Source: Streptomyces rhizosphaerihabitans
GTDB taxonomy: Bacteria; Actinomycetota; Actinomycetes; Streptomycetales; Streptomycetaceae
Assembly (NCBI RefSeq): GCF_025399795.1
Contig: NZ_JAODTZ010000045.1
Coordinates: forward strand, 25,705-89,704
Length of the DNA: 64,000 bases
Reading direction: 5' to 3'
Shown here: positions 16,580 through 24,916 of the stretch, piece after piece
Numbering within the stretch: position 1 is the first letter of the stretch
Layout of the letters: every line of letters starts with the position of its first letter
Position numbers and translations under genes: made by a program
Notes under the pieces: model-generated
Databases searched by the model: none
What the model was told of the DNA's origin: nothing
The model's input: only the letters and a program-made list of their open reading frames with translations

Positions 16580-17914
16580 ATGACCGCACTTCCGCAGGAG
16601 CGCCGCGTCGTCACCGCCATCCCCGGCCCGAAGTCGCAGGAGCTGCAGGCCCGACGCACCGCCGTGGTCGCGGCCGGTGTGGGGTCGGTGCTCCCTGTCT
16701 TCACCACGCGCGCCGGCGGCGGGATCATCGAGGACGTCGACGGCAACCGCCTCATCGACTTCGGCTCCGGCATCGCCGTGACGTCGGTCGGCGCGAGCGC
16801 CGAGGCCGTCGTACGCCGGGCCTCCGCCCAGCTCCAGGACTTCACCCACACCTGTTTCATGGTCACGCCGTACGAGGGCTACGTCGCCGTCGCCGAGGCG
16901 CTCGCCGAGCTGACCCCGGGCGACCACGCCAAGAAGTCCGCACTGTTCAACTCGGGCGCCGAGGCCGTCGAGAACGCCGTCAAGATCGCCCGCGCGTACA
17001 CCAAGCGCCAGGCCGTCGTCGTCTTCGACCACGGCTACCACGGCCGTACGAACCTCACGATGGCGCTGACCGCCAAGAACATGCCGTACAAGAACGGCTT
17101 CGGCCCGTTCGCGCCCGAGGTCTACCGCGTGCCGGTCGCCTACGGCTACCGCTGGCTGACGGGCCCGGAGAACGCCGGTGCCGAGGCGTCCGCGCAGGCC
17201 ATCGACATGATCAACAAGCAGATCGGCGCCGACAACGTCGCCGCGATCATCATCGAGCCGCTGCTCGGCGAAGGCGGCTTCATCGAGCCCGCCAAGGGCT
17301 TCCTGCCGGCCATCAGCCAGTTCGCCAAGGACAACGGCATCGTCTTCGTCGCGGACGAGATCCAGTCCGGCTTCTGCCGTACCGGCCAGTGGTTCGCCTG
17401 CGAGGACGAGGGCATCGTCCCGGACCTGATCACCACCGCCAAGGGCATCGCGGGCGGTCTGCCGCTCGCCGCCGTGACGGGCCGCGCCGAGATCATGGAC
17501 GCCGCGCACTCCGGCGGCCTGGGCGGCACCTACGGCGGCAACCCGGTGGCCTGCGCCGGTGCGCTCGGCGCGATCGAGACGATGAAGGAGCTCGACCTCA
17601 ACGCCAAGGCGAAGCACATCGAGTCGGTCATGAAGACCCGCCTCGGCGCCATGGCCGAGAAGTTCGACATCATCGGCGAGGTCCGCGGGCGTGGCGCCAT
17701 GATCGCGATCGAGCTGGTCAAGGACCCCGCGACCAAGGAGCCGAACCCGGAGGCGGCCGGCGCGCTCGCCAAGGCCTGCCACCAGGAGGGTCTGCTGGTC
17801 CTGACCTGTGGCACCTACGGCAACGTCCTCCGCTTCCTGCCCCCGCTGGTCATCGGCGAGGACCTCCTGAACGAGGGTCTCGACATCATCGAGCAGGCCT
17901 TCTCGCGCATCTGA
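16580..17914 (+). CDS. gabT: 4-aminobutyrate--2-oxoglutarate aminotransferase
   Basis: A class III PLP-dependent transaminase of 444 residues, the normal GabT length. It moves the amino group of GABA, or related omega-amines, to 2-oxoglutarate, giving succinate semialdehyde and glutamate. Visible features are the cofactor loop NSGAEAVENAVKIAR, the metal-free DEIQSGFCRTG strand, and the PLP lysine Lys288 in TTAKGIAGGLP. ATG start with AGGGAG upstream. A strong terminator follows. It is divergent from the ATPase gene and two genes away from the PucR regulator. It could complete the amine pathway coded by the pot/FAD oxidoreductase operon and the second aminotransferase at 50.3 kb. Confidence 0.93.
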   Translation: MTALPQERRVVTAIPGPKSQELQARRTAVVAAGVGSVLPVFTTRAGGGIIEDVDGNRLIDFGSGIAVTSVGASAEAVVRRASAQLQDFTHTCFMVTPYEGYVAVAEALAELTPGDHAKKSALFNSGAEAVENAVKIARAYTKRQAVVVFDHGYHGRTNLTMALTAKNMPYKNGFGPFAPEVYRVPVAYGYRWLTGPENAGAEASAQAIDMINKQIGADNVAAIIIEPLLGEGGFIEPAKGFLPAISQFAKDNGIVFVADEIQSGFCRTGQWFACEDEGIVPDLITTAKGIAGGLPLAAVTGRAEIMDAAHSGGLGGTYGGNPVACAGALGAIETMKELDLNAKAKHIESVMKTRLGAMAEKFDIIGEVRGRGAMIAIELVKDPATKEPNPEAAGALAKACHQEGLLVLTCGTYGNVLRFLPPLVIGEDLLNEGLDIIEQAFSRI

Positions 17915-17925
17915 CGTCCGAGACA

Positions 17926-17988
17926 CCGCAGCACCGGAATCCGGGAAACCGCCCACGGGCGGATTCCGCTCGGGTTCCGGTGCTGCGG
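17926..17988 (+). terminator. terminator of gabT
   Basis: A 17-bp stem, CCGCAGCACCGGAATCC (17926-17942) with GGGTTCCGGTGCTGCGG (17972-17988), one G-U pair, and an inner CCGCCC/GGGCGG hairpin in the loop. It begins 11 bases after the stop codon. The rest of the gap to 18400 holds only a small CCCACAG-GGGA-CTGTGGG hairpin at 18103-18120. Confidence 0.85.
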
Positions 17989-18400
17989 CGTTCCGGGTCG
18001 GGGCGTGTGAAGAAGGTGTGCGAGGTGCATGACGGGACGCGATTCCGCCTGTCGGAGCCGCACCCCCTGCCGTAGGTTCTAACCAGATCAGCGATACACC
18101 CGCCCACAGGGGACTGTGGGTGACACCGGGCCGAGGCTTCCCCGGCCTCGCCCTGGTCGTGCCCTCGCGCACACACCCGGAGCTTCGGGCTCCGGTTCTC
18201 CTCACCGATCGGACAGTCGCCCGCCCCAAACCCCCCGGGGCGCGCGGCAACCCGGTCCGGACGGCCGCCTCGGAACCACCCCCCCTGTTCCGGGGCGGCC
18301 GACCCTCCTTCTTCCCCTTCCTCCGCCGGGCCCGTTCTTCAGCCCGATGCGGCAGGCGGGTGGTGCCGCGACAGCGTCGGACGATGGCACGCTGTCCCCC

Positions 18401-19051
18401 ATGCCCCGCATGCCTCTCCTGTTCGGCCTGCCCGCCCTCTGCTTCGTGCTCATCACCTGGCAGGTCGTGGCGGGCGGCCCGCTCGTGAGCCTGGACGAGC
18501 GGATCAGCGCCGTCCTCGTTCACCCGGACCGGTTCTCCGAGCTGCTCGCCGACCTGGGCAGCGTCCAGGTGGCGGTACCGGTCCTCGCCGTCACGCTGAT
18601 GTACATCGCGTGGCGGGGCCGCGCCACCGGTCTGGACCGATGGTGGCAGCCTCCTGCCGCCGCCGCGGTCCTGATGGCCCTCGTGCCCGCGGTGATCGTG
18701 CCGCTGAAGGAACTGATCGCCAGGCCGGGCCCCCCGGTCATGGGACCCGGCACCGGCTTCTATCCCTCGGGGCACACCGCGACCGCCGCCATCGCGTACG
18801 GCGCCGCGACGCTGCTCCTGCTCCCCCTGCTCCGCACCGCGGGCGCCCGTGGCGCACTGCTGAGCGTCTGTGCGGCCGTGAACGCCTGCGTGGCCTTCGG
18901 TCTGGTCCGGCGCGGCTACCACTGGCCACTGGACGTGGTGGCCAGTTGGTGCCTCTGCGCGGTGCTGCTGTGCTCCCTGCGGCTGTTCGTCAGCCGAAGT
19001 ACGCGTCGAAGTTGCGCGAGAACTCCCAGCCTCCGAACCGGTCCCAGTTGA
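18401..19051 (+). CDS. PAP2-family membrane phosphatase
   Basis: Integral-membrane phosphatase of about 216 residues acting on lipid phosphates such as phosphatidate or undecaprenyl pyrophosphate. The three family motifs are present: KELIARPGPP, PSGHT, and RRGYHWPLD. About five membrane segments are predicted. Start ATG 18401 (MPRMPLLF) is chosen because upstream in-frame sequence is low-complexity and lacks hydrophobic helices; no good ribosome site helps. The last 20 codons overlap the 3' end of the convergent chitinase gene, so the tail SRSTRRSCARTPSLRTGPS is antisense to chitinase coding sequence and may be a recent extension. Confidence 0.85.
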   Translation: MPRMPLLFGLPALCFVLITWQVVAGGPLVSLDERISAVLVHPDRFSELLADLGSVQVAVPVLAVTLMYIAWRGRATGLDRWWQPPAAAAVLMALVPAVIVPLKELIARPGPPVMGPGTGFYPSGHTATAAIAYGAATLLLLPLLRTAGARGALLSVCAAVNACVAFGLVRRGYHWPLDVVASWCLCAVLLCSLRLFVSRSTRRSCARTPSLRTGPS

Positions 19052-20819
19052 CCGACCACGTCATCAGGCCGCGCAGGCCCGGCCAGGTGCCGTGGGTCGC
19101 GTACGAGCCGCAGTTGGTCTTCTTCGTGAGGCAGTCGAGCGTCTTGGTGACCTCGGCCGGGGCCACGTAGCCGTTGCCGGCGTTGGTGGTGGCGGGCATG
19201 CCGATCGCTATCTGGTCGGGGCGCAGCGGCGGGAAGACGTTATTGGCGTCACCCGCGACCGGGAAGCCCGTCAGGAGCATGTCGGTCATCGCGATGTGGA
19301 AGTCGGCGCCGCCCATGGAGTGGTACTGGTTGTCGAGGCCCATGATCGAGCCGGAGTTGTAGTCCTGGACGTGCAGCAGGGTCAGGTCGTCGCGCAGGGC
19401 GTGGATCACCGGGAGGTAGGCGCCGGCGCGCGGGTCCTGGCCGCCCCACTTCCCGGTCCCGTAGTACTGGTATCCGAGCTGGACGAAGAAGGTCTCCGGG
19501 GCCATGGTCAGCACGAACTTCGAGCCGTACTTGGCCTTCAGGGTCTTCAGTGCCGAGATGAGGTTGACGATCACCGGGGTCGTCGGGCTCTTGAAGTTCG
19601 TGTCGCTCGCGTCCAGGGAGAGCGAGTGGCCCTCGAAGTCGATGTCCAGGCCGTCCAGGCCGTAGGTGTCGATGATCTTCGAGACCGAGGAGACGAAGGT
19701 GTCGCGGGCGGCCGTGGTGGTGAGCTGGACCTGGCCGTTCTGGCCGCCGATCGAGATCAGCACCTTCTTGCCGGCCGCCTGCTTGGCCCTGACCGCGGCC
19801 TTGAAGTCGGCGTCGCTCTCCGCCGTGGGGCACTCGGTGACCTGGCAGCGGTTGAAGCGGATGTCGCCCGAGGTGGTGGAGGTGGGTTCGCCGAAGGCCA
19901 GGTCGATGACGTCCCAGCTGTCGGGTACGTCGGCCATCCGCGTGTAGCCGGCGCCGTTGGCGAAGCTCGCGTGGAGGTAGCCGACGAGGGCGTGGGCGGG
20001 CAGGTCCGAAGAGCCGCCGCCACCCGAACCCGCCGAGGTGGTCGCGGTGACCGTGGCCGACTTCGCCGACTCGCCCGCGGCGTTCGTCGCCGCGACCTGG
20101 AAGGAGTACGCGGTGGAGGGGGACAGACCGCTCACGGTCGTCGAGGTGCCGGTGACCGTCTGGACCTTCACTCCGTCGCGGTACACGGAGTAGCCGGTCG
20201 CGCCGGTGACCGCCGTCCAGGACAGGCCGACCGCCGAGGAGGTGACCGTGCCGGCCGTCAGTCCGGTGGGCGCGGCCGGCGGCTGCCCGGCGTCGACGCC
20301 GGGGCCGGTCAGCGAGAGGTCGTCGGCGTAGTAGGTACCGGTGCCGTACCAGCCGTGCGTGTAGATCGTGACCTGGGTGGTGGCGGCGCCGGTGCGGAAG
20401 GCGGTGCTCAGTTGCTGCCAGTCAGTGGCGGACGGGGTCCAGGTGCTGACGTCGGTCGTGCCGGTGCCGGTCGCGCCGAGGTAGACGTAACCGCCGCGGA
20501 CGTATCCGGAGAGGGTGTACTGCGCGTCGGGTTTCACGGTCACGGTCTGCGAGCACTGCGCGTAGTCGCTGCCGGCCGGGGTCGCCATCAGCGCCGAACT
20601 ACCGCTCCGCACAGGGGAATTGACGGTGCTCGCCGCCGTACAGGTCCAGTTGCTCAGGCCCGACTCGAATCCGCCGTTCCTGGCCAGGTCCGCGTCGGCC
20701 GCGCGGGCGGCCGACGAGAGCGCGACCAGGCCGGGTACGGCGAGGGCGGTGGCCGCGCACGCGGCGACAAGCCTTTGGCGACGGCGTGCGAACGGTCTGT
20801 TGTGTCTGGTGCGGTCCAC
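18990..20819 (-). CDS. secreted GH18 chitinase with CBM and fibronectin-III domain
   Basis: Extracellular endo-type chitinase, 609 residues. A Sec signal peptide (ARRRQRLVAACAATALAVP, cleavage near AARA) is followed by a carbohydrate-binding module of CBM4/9/16-like fold (about 45-190), a fibronectin-III domain (PPAAPTGLTAGTVTSSAVGL onward), a Gly/Ser linker, and a GH18 barrel. The catalytic motif DGLDIDFEG places the acid at Glu396. Start is GTG at 20819 with GGAGG five bases upstream. The frame stays open to 20891 but that part covers the promoter. A DasR-type box sits in the promoter. Its 3' end overlaps the PAP2 gene. Confidence 0.95.
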   Translation of the reverse strand: MDRTRHNRPFARRRQRLVAACAATALAVPGLVALSSAARAADADLARNGGFESGLSNWTCTAASTVNSPVRSGSSALMATPAGSDYAQCSQTVTVKPDAQYTLSGYVRGGYVYLGATGTGTTDVSTWTPSATDWQQLSTAFRTGAATTQVTIYTHGWYGTGTYYADDLSLTGPGVDAGQPPAAPTGLTAGTVTSSAVGLSWTAVTGATGYSVYRDGVKVQTVTGTSTTVSGLSPSTAYSFQVAATNAAGESAKSATVTATTSAGSGGGGSSDLPAHALVGYLHASFANGAGYTRMADVPDSWDVIDLAFGEPTSTTSGDIRFNRCQVTECPTAESDADFKAAVRAKQAAGKKVLISIGGQNGQVQLTTTAARDTFVSSVSKIIDTYGLDGLDIDFEGHSLSLDASDTNFKSPTTPVIVNLISALKTLKAKYGSKFVLTMAPETFFVQLGYQYYGTGKWGGQDPRAGAYLPVIHALRDDLTLLHVQDYNSGSIMGLDNQYHSMGGADFHIAMTDMLLTGFPVAGDANNVFPPLRPDQIAIGMPATTNAGNGYVAPAEVTKTLDCLTKKTNCGSYATHGTWPGLRGLMTWSVNWDRFGGWEFSRNFDAYFG

Positions 20820-20862
20820 GACTGCCTCCGGGCATGGGGGAGTTGGAGGATGGAGCGCGCCC

Positions 20863-20891
20863 AACTTGGTCCAGACCAATTCGCTTGTCAA
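20863..20891 (-). promoter_or_regulatory. chitinase promoter with overlapping DasR-type operator
   Basis: On the minus strand TTGACA (20891-20886), a 17-base spacer and CAAGTT (20868-20863). The palindrome TTGGTCCAGACCAA (20866-20879) fills the spacer and -10. It matches the TGGTCTAGACCA element of Streptomyces chitinase promoters, bound by the GlcNAc-responsive repressor DasR. Repressor would block polymerase directly. Confidence 0.8.
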
Positions 20892-20919
20892 GTCCTCCGG
20901 CAGGCAACGGACTTCGGAC

Positions 20920-21028
20920 GGTCACCGGGCCGGCTTCCACACGGTCACCGGTCGGGCTTCCGGGCAATCACCGGGCCTGCTTCCGGGCGGCCGCCGAGTC
21001 GGACTTCGGACGGCCGCCGGTCCCGGCC
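20920..21028. repeat. 23-bp tandem repeat, 4.7 copies
   Basis: Units at 20920-20942, 20943-20965, 20966-20988, 20989-21011 and partial 21012-21028. Unit model is GGTCACCGGGCCGGCTTCCG plus three bases. It ends two bases before the stop codon of the next gene and begins 29 bases upstream of the chitinase -35. Confidence 0.85.
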
Positions 21029-21030
21029 CC

Positions 21031-21489
21031 TCACCGCCGTCGGTCCTCGTTCCCGGCGAGGCCCGCCGCGGCCTCGTGCATGGCCAGTTCGAGCAGTGCC
21101 GGGTCGGTGAGCGTGCCCGAGCCGTCCGGCGGGACCAGCCAGCGGACCCCGCCGGTGGACCGCCTCGGGTACGGCACCACGATCCAGGTGCCGTGGCCCG
21201 CCGTGCGCACCCCCGTGCCGAGCCACCGGGCCGCGGTGCCCGCGGGCACGAAGAAGCCCATCCGGGCGTCGCCGAAGTCGACGAGGACCGGACCGGGCTG
21301 GTCGATCACCCGGGTCAGTACGTCGAGGGTCGGATAGCCGAGCTCGCCCGGCAGGATGAGGACGTCCCAGGCCCTTCCCGCGGGCAGCAGCGCGATCCCG
21401 CGGGGGTTGCGCTCCCACTCCCGGCGGCAGGCCTCGGGATCCGGAGCCACGGATGCCAGCCAGTCGACCGCCGCCTTGGGCCCTGTCAT
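21031..21489 (-). CDS. uncharacterised 152-residue actinobacterial protein
   Basis: Small soluble protein. Not recognised with confidence. Segments GRAWDVLILPGELGYPTLD and WLGTGVRTAGHGTWIVVP faintly recall the N-terminal domain of bifunctional primase/polymerase proteins found as short stand-alone copies in Streptomyces, but the catalytic residues of that family cannot be identified. Start is ATG at 21489 with GGGAGG seven bases upstream, which supports real translation. It lies between two minisatellite arrays, downstream of the FAD oxidoreductase, and is probably the last cistron or independently transcribed. Confidence 0.7.
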   Translation of the reverse strand: MTGPKAAVDWLASVAPDPEACRREWERNPRGIALLPAGRAWDVLILPGELGYPTLDVLTRVIDQPGPVLVDFGDARMGFFVPAGTAARWLGTGVRTAGHGTWIVVPYPRRSTGGVRWLVPPDGSGTLTDPALLELAMHEAAAGLAGNEDRRR

Positions 21490-21611
21490 GACGGAACCTC
21501 CCTCTCATGTCGACGCTGGTCGCGTCACGGAGGAGAGGGAGGCCCGGGCCGTTCATTACGCGGGTTCGGGCTACTGGTTGACAAAAATTCAGGTCACCCG
21601 GCCGACACCGG

Positions 21612-21720
21612 GCGCGCGCCGGTGGATCACGTCCAGGTCCGCGCGCCGGTGGATCACGTCCGGGGGCACGCGCCGGTGGATCACGCTGGGGGCACGCACG
21701 GGTGGATCACGTCCCGGGGC
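21612..21720. repeat. tandem repeat of 25-29 bp, four copies
   Basis: Each unit carries GCGCCGGTGGATCACG or a one-base variant: 21612-21640, 21641-21669, 21670-21695 and 21696-21720. It lies immediately downstream of the FAD oxidoreductase stop codon, where a terminator might be expected. Confidence 0.85.
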
Positions 21721-21727
21721 GCGCGCC

Positions 21728-23155
21728 TCAGCTGTCGAAGCCGAGGCCCAGCTTGTCCATGGTCTTCAGCCACAGATTGCGCCGGCCGCCGTGCGTGTCC
21801 GCCCGCGCCAGCGACCACTTGGTGAGCGCGATGCCGGTCCAGGCGAAGGGCTCGGGCGGGAACGGCAGCGGCTTCCGGCGGACCATCTCCAGCTCGGTCC
21901 GTTCGGTGCGCTCCCCCGCCAGCAGGTCGAGCATCACGTCGGCGCCGAACCGGGTGGCGCCGACGCCGAGGCCCGTATAGCCCGCCGCGTAGGCGACCTT
22001 GCCCCCGTGGGCGCTGCCGAAGAACGCCGAGAACCGCGAGCAGGTGTCGATCGCGCCGCCCCAGGCGTGGGAGAAACGGACGCCCTCCAGCTGTGGGAAG
22101 CAGGTGAAGAAGTGCCCGGCGAGCTTGGCGTACGTCTCGGGGCGGTCGTCGTGCTCGGCGTTCAACCGGCCGCCGTAGGGGTAGATCGCGTCGTAGCCGC
22201 CCCACAGGATCCGGTTGTCGGCGGACAGCCGGAAGTAGTGGAACTGGTTGGCCGAGTCGCCGAGGCCCTGGCGGTTCTTCCAGCCGATGGAGGCCAGCTG
22301 GTCGGCGCTGAGCGGCTCGGTCATCAGCGCGTAGTCGTAGACCGGGACGGTGTACGAGCGGACGCGCCTGACCAGGTTCGGGAAGATGTTGGTGCCGAGG
22401 GCCACCCGGCGGGCGCGGACCGAGCCGTACGGCGTGCGGACGGCCATGCCGGCGCCGGACGGCTTCAGTGCGAGGGCGGGCGTGTGCTCGTACACCCGCA
22501 CTCCTAGCTGCTTGCATGCCCGCTTCAGGCCCCACGCCAGCTTGGCCGGGTGCAGCATGGCGACACCGCGACGGTCGTGCAGCCCGGCCAGGAAGGTCGG
22601 GGAGTCGACCTGTTCCCGTACGGCCCCGGTGTCCAGGAACTCGATGCCGTCGGCGAGGCCCTCGCGCTCCAACTCCTGGTGCCAGTCGCGCAGTTCGGCC
22701 GCCTGGTGCGGCTCGGTGGCGACGTCGATCTCACCGCTGCGCTCGAAGTCGCAGTCGAGGGAGTAGCGGGCGACGGCCGCCTCGATCTCGTCGAGGTTGC
22801 GGGCGCCCAGCTCCTCCAGCTTCCTGATCTCGTCCGGCCAGCGGGTCAGCCCGTTGGACAGACCGTGGGTGAGGGACGCGGCGCAGAAGCCGCCGTTGCG
22901 GCCCGAGGCGGCCCAGCCCACCTCGCGGCCTTCCACCAGGACGACATCCCGCCCGGGGTCGCGCTCCTTGGCGATCAGCGCGGTCCACAGTCCGCTGTAG
23001 CCGCCGCCGACGACGAGCAGGTCGCAGGTCTCGGCGCCGGTGAGCGCGGGCTCGGGGCGGGGTTTGCCGGGGTCGTCCAGCCAGTACGGGACCGGCTGGG
23101 CGTCGGAAAGGGATTTCGTCCACTGATTACCACGGGTCATGGCGCTTGGGGCCAT
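21728..23155 (-). CDS. FAD-dependent amine oxidoreductase (PuuB/DAO family)
   Basis: A 475-residue flavoprotein of the D-amino-acid-oxidase fold. The FAD-binding motif DLLVVGGGYSGLWTA lies near residue 45, and the second flavin motif GYTGLGVGATRFGAD near the C-terminus. Family members oxidise secondary amines such as gamma-glutamylputrescine or sarcosine. Start ATG 23155 has GGGAG eight bases upstream. It is the last gene of the operon that begins with an aldehyde dehydrogenase and encodes a polyamine importer, so oxidation of putrescine-type amines to an aldehyde handled by that dehydrogenase is the most economical reading. Confidence 0.88.
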   Translation of the reverse strand: MAPSAMTRGNQWTKSLSDAQPVPYWLDDPGKPRPEPALTGAETCDLLVVGGGYSGLWTALIAKERDPGRDVVLVEGREVGWAASGRNGGFCAASLTHGLSNGLTRWPDEIRKLEELGARNLDEIEAAVARYSLDCDFERSGEIDVATEPHQAAELRDWHQELEREGLADGIEFLDTGAVREQVDSPTFLAGLHDRRGVAMLHPAKLAWGLKRACKQLGVRVYEHTPALALKPSGAGMAVRTPYGSVRARRVALGTNIFPNLVRRVRSYTVPVYDYALMTEPLSADQLASIGWKNRQGLGDSANQFHYFRLSADNRILWGGYDAIYPYGGRLNAEHDDRPETYAKLAGHFFTCFPQLEGVRFSHAWGGAIDTCSRFSAFFGSAHGGKVAYAAGYTGLGVGATRFGADVMLDLLAGERTERTELEMVRRKPLPFPPEPFAWTGIALTKWSLARADTHGGRRNLWLKTMDKLGLGFDS

Positions 23156-23185
23156 GATTTCAACTCCCAACAAGGGTGACGAGCG

Positions 23186-23986
23186 TTATGCCTTTTGCCT
23201 GTTCCGGCGATTGCCGATGACCATTCCGGCCAGGACGAACAGTACGGCGACGAGGAACATGGCCGTACCGATGACATTGATCTGAACGGGCGTTCCGCGC
23301 TGTGCCGAACCCCAGACGAACATGGGGAACGTGACGGTCGAGCCCGCGTTGAAATTGGTGATGATGAAATCGTCGAAGGAGAGCGCGAAGGCGAGCAGCG
23401 CGCCCGCGGCGATTCCGGGGGCCGCGATGGGCAGGGTCACGCGCAGGAAGGTCTGCGCCGGGCCGGCGTAGAGGTCCTGGGCCGCCTGTTCCAGTCGCGG
23501 GTCCATCGACATGACACGGGCCTTGACCGCCGTCACGACGAAGCTGAGACAGAACATGATGTGGGCGATCAGGATCGTCCAGAAGCCCAGCTGAGCGCCC
23601 ATGTTGAGGAACAGGGTGAGCAGCGAGGCGGCCATGACGACCTCGGGCATCGCCATCGGCAGGAAGATCAGCGAGTTCACCGCGCCGCGCGCGCGGAAGC
23701 GGTAGCGGACCAGTGCGAAGGCGATCATGGTGCCGAGGACGGTGGCCCCGACGGTCGCCCAGACGGCGATCTGGAGGCTGAGCGAGAGCGAGCCGCACAT
23801 GTCGGCGACCCCGCACGGATCGCGCCAGGCGTCCGTCGAGAACTGCTGCCACTCGTAATTGAAGCGCCCCTTCGGTTTGTTGAAGGAGAACACCGTCACC
23901 ACGATGTTGGGCAGCAGCAGATATCCGAGCGTCACCAGGCCGGCGATGACGACGAGATGGCGCTTGAGCCAGTTCACGAAGGCCAT
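23186..23986 (-). CDS. potC: polyamine ABC transporter permease, PotC-like
   Basis: Membrane permease of 266 residues with six predicted helices and the EAA loop LEQAAQDLYAGPAQTFLRV. It forms the channel with PotB. The ATG directly follows the TAA stop of potB with no gap (TTTAAATG), so translation is coupled. Assigned to the spermidine/putrescine branch by partners PotA, PotB and PotD and by overall PotC-like sequence. Confidence 0.93.
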   Translation of the reverse strand: MAFVNWLKRHLVVIAGLVTLGYLLLPNIVVTVFSFNKPKGRFNYEWQQFSTDAWRDPCGVADMCGSLSLSLQIAVWATVGATVLGTMIAFALVRYRFRARGAVNSLIFLPMAMPEVVMAASLLTLFLNMGAQLGFWTILIAHIMFCLSFVVTAVKARVMSMDPRLEQAAQDLYAGPAQTFLRVTLPIAAPGIAAGALLAFALSFDDFIITNFNAGSTVTFPMFVWGSAQRGTPVQINVIGTAMFLVAVLFVLAGMVIGNRRNRQKA

Positions 23987-24916
23987 TTAAACCAGATCCT
24001 CCGTCCCGGACTTGCGGATGTAGAGCGTGACCATGATGAGGATCGCAGCCATGAGAATGAACGAGAGCGCCGCGGCCGTCGGATAGTCGAGAATCCGCAG
24101 GAACTGGGTCTGGATGACGTTGCCGACCATCCGGGTGTCGGTGGAGCCGAGCAGGTCGGCGTTCACGTAGTCACCGCTGGCGGGGATGAAGGTCAGCAGC
24201 GTTCCCGAGACCACACCGGGCATCGACAGCGGGAACGTCACCTTGCGGAAGGTGGTGATCGGCCGCGCGTACAGGTCTCCCGCCGCCTCGTGCAGCCGTC
24301 CGTCGATGCGCTCCAGCGAGGTGTAGAGCGGCAGCACCATGAACGGCAGGAAGTTGTACGTGAGTCCGCAGACCACCGCGAGCGGGGTGGCGAGGACGCG
24401 GTCCCCCGCGGTGAAGCCGAGCCAGTTGGTGACGTCCAGGACGTGCAGCGAGTTCAGGGCGCCGACGACCGGGCCGCCGTCCGCGAGGATCGTCTTCCAG
24501 GCGAGCGTGCGGATCAGGAAGCTGGTGAAGAACGGCGCGATCACCAGGATCATGATCAGGTTGCGCCAGCGGCCCGCCCGGAACGCGATCAGGTAGGCGA
24601 GCGGATACCCGAGCACCAGACACAGGATCGTCGCGGCGCCGGCGTAGAGCACGGAGCGCAGGAACTGCGGCCAGTAGTCGGAGAGGGCGTTCCAGTACGT
24701 CTGGAAGTGCCAGGTGACCTTGAAGCCCTCCTCCAGCGAGCCCGTCTGCACGGACGTGGAGGCCTGGTAGACCATCGGCAGCGCGAAGAAGACGACGAGC
24801 CACAGCAGGCCGGGGAGCAGCAGCCAGTACGGGACGAGGCGGCCGCGCTTCTTGGGCGGTTTATCGGCGGACTTCGGCGCGACCGGTGGCGCCTCCACCT
24901 CGGTGACGGTGGCCAT
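23987..24916 (-). CDS. potB: polyamine ABC transporter permease, PotB-like
   Basis: Membrane permease of 309 residues. A 30-residue cytoplasmic N-terminus rich in Pro and Lys precedes six predicted helices. The EAA loop is HEAAGDLYARPITTFRKVTF. Its ATG overlaps the potA stop by one base (TGATG at 24916). Pairs with PotC. Confidence 0.93.
   Translation of the reverse strand: MATVTEVEAPPVAPKSADKPPKKRGRLVPYWLLLPGLLWLVVFFALPMVYQASTSVQTGSLEEGFKVTWHFQTYWNALSDYWPQFLRSVLYAGAATILCLVLGYPLAYLIAFRAGRWRNLIMILVIAPFFTSFLIRTLAWKTILADGGPVVGALNSLHVLDVTNWLGFTAGDRVLATPLAVVCGLTYNFLPFMVLPLYTSLERIDGRLHEAAGDLYARPITTFRKVTFPLSMPGVVSGTLLTFIPASGDYVNADLLGSTDTRMVGNVIQTQFLRILDYPTAAALSFILMAAILIMVTLYIRKSGTEDLV

Noticed and set aside
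20820..20891. N-terminal extension of the chitinase
   Set aside because: The extra 24 codons cover the -35/-10 and DasR box, and the GTG at 20819 has a GGAGG ribosome site and precedes the signal peptide.
19092..21110. 672-codon plus-strand open frame over the chitinase
   Set aside because: Opposite strand of a gene with signal peptide, DxxDxDxE motif, promoter and operator.
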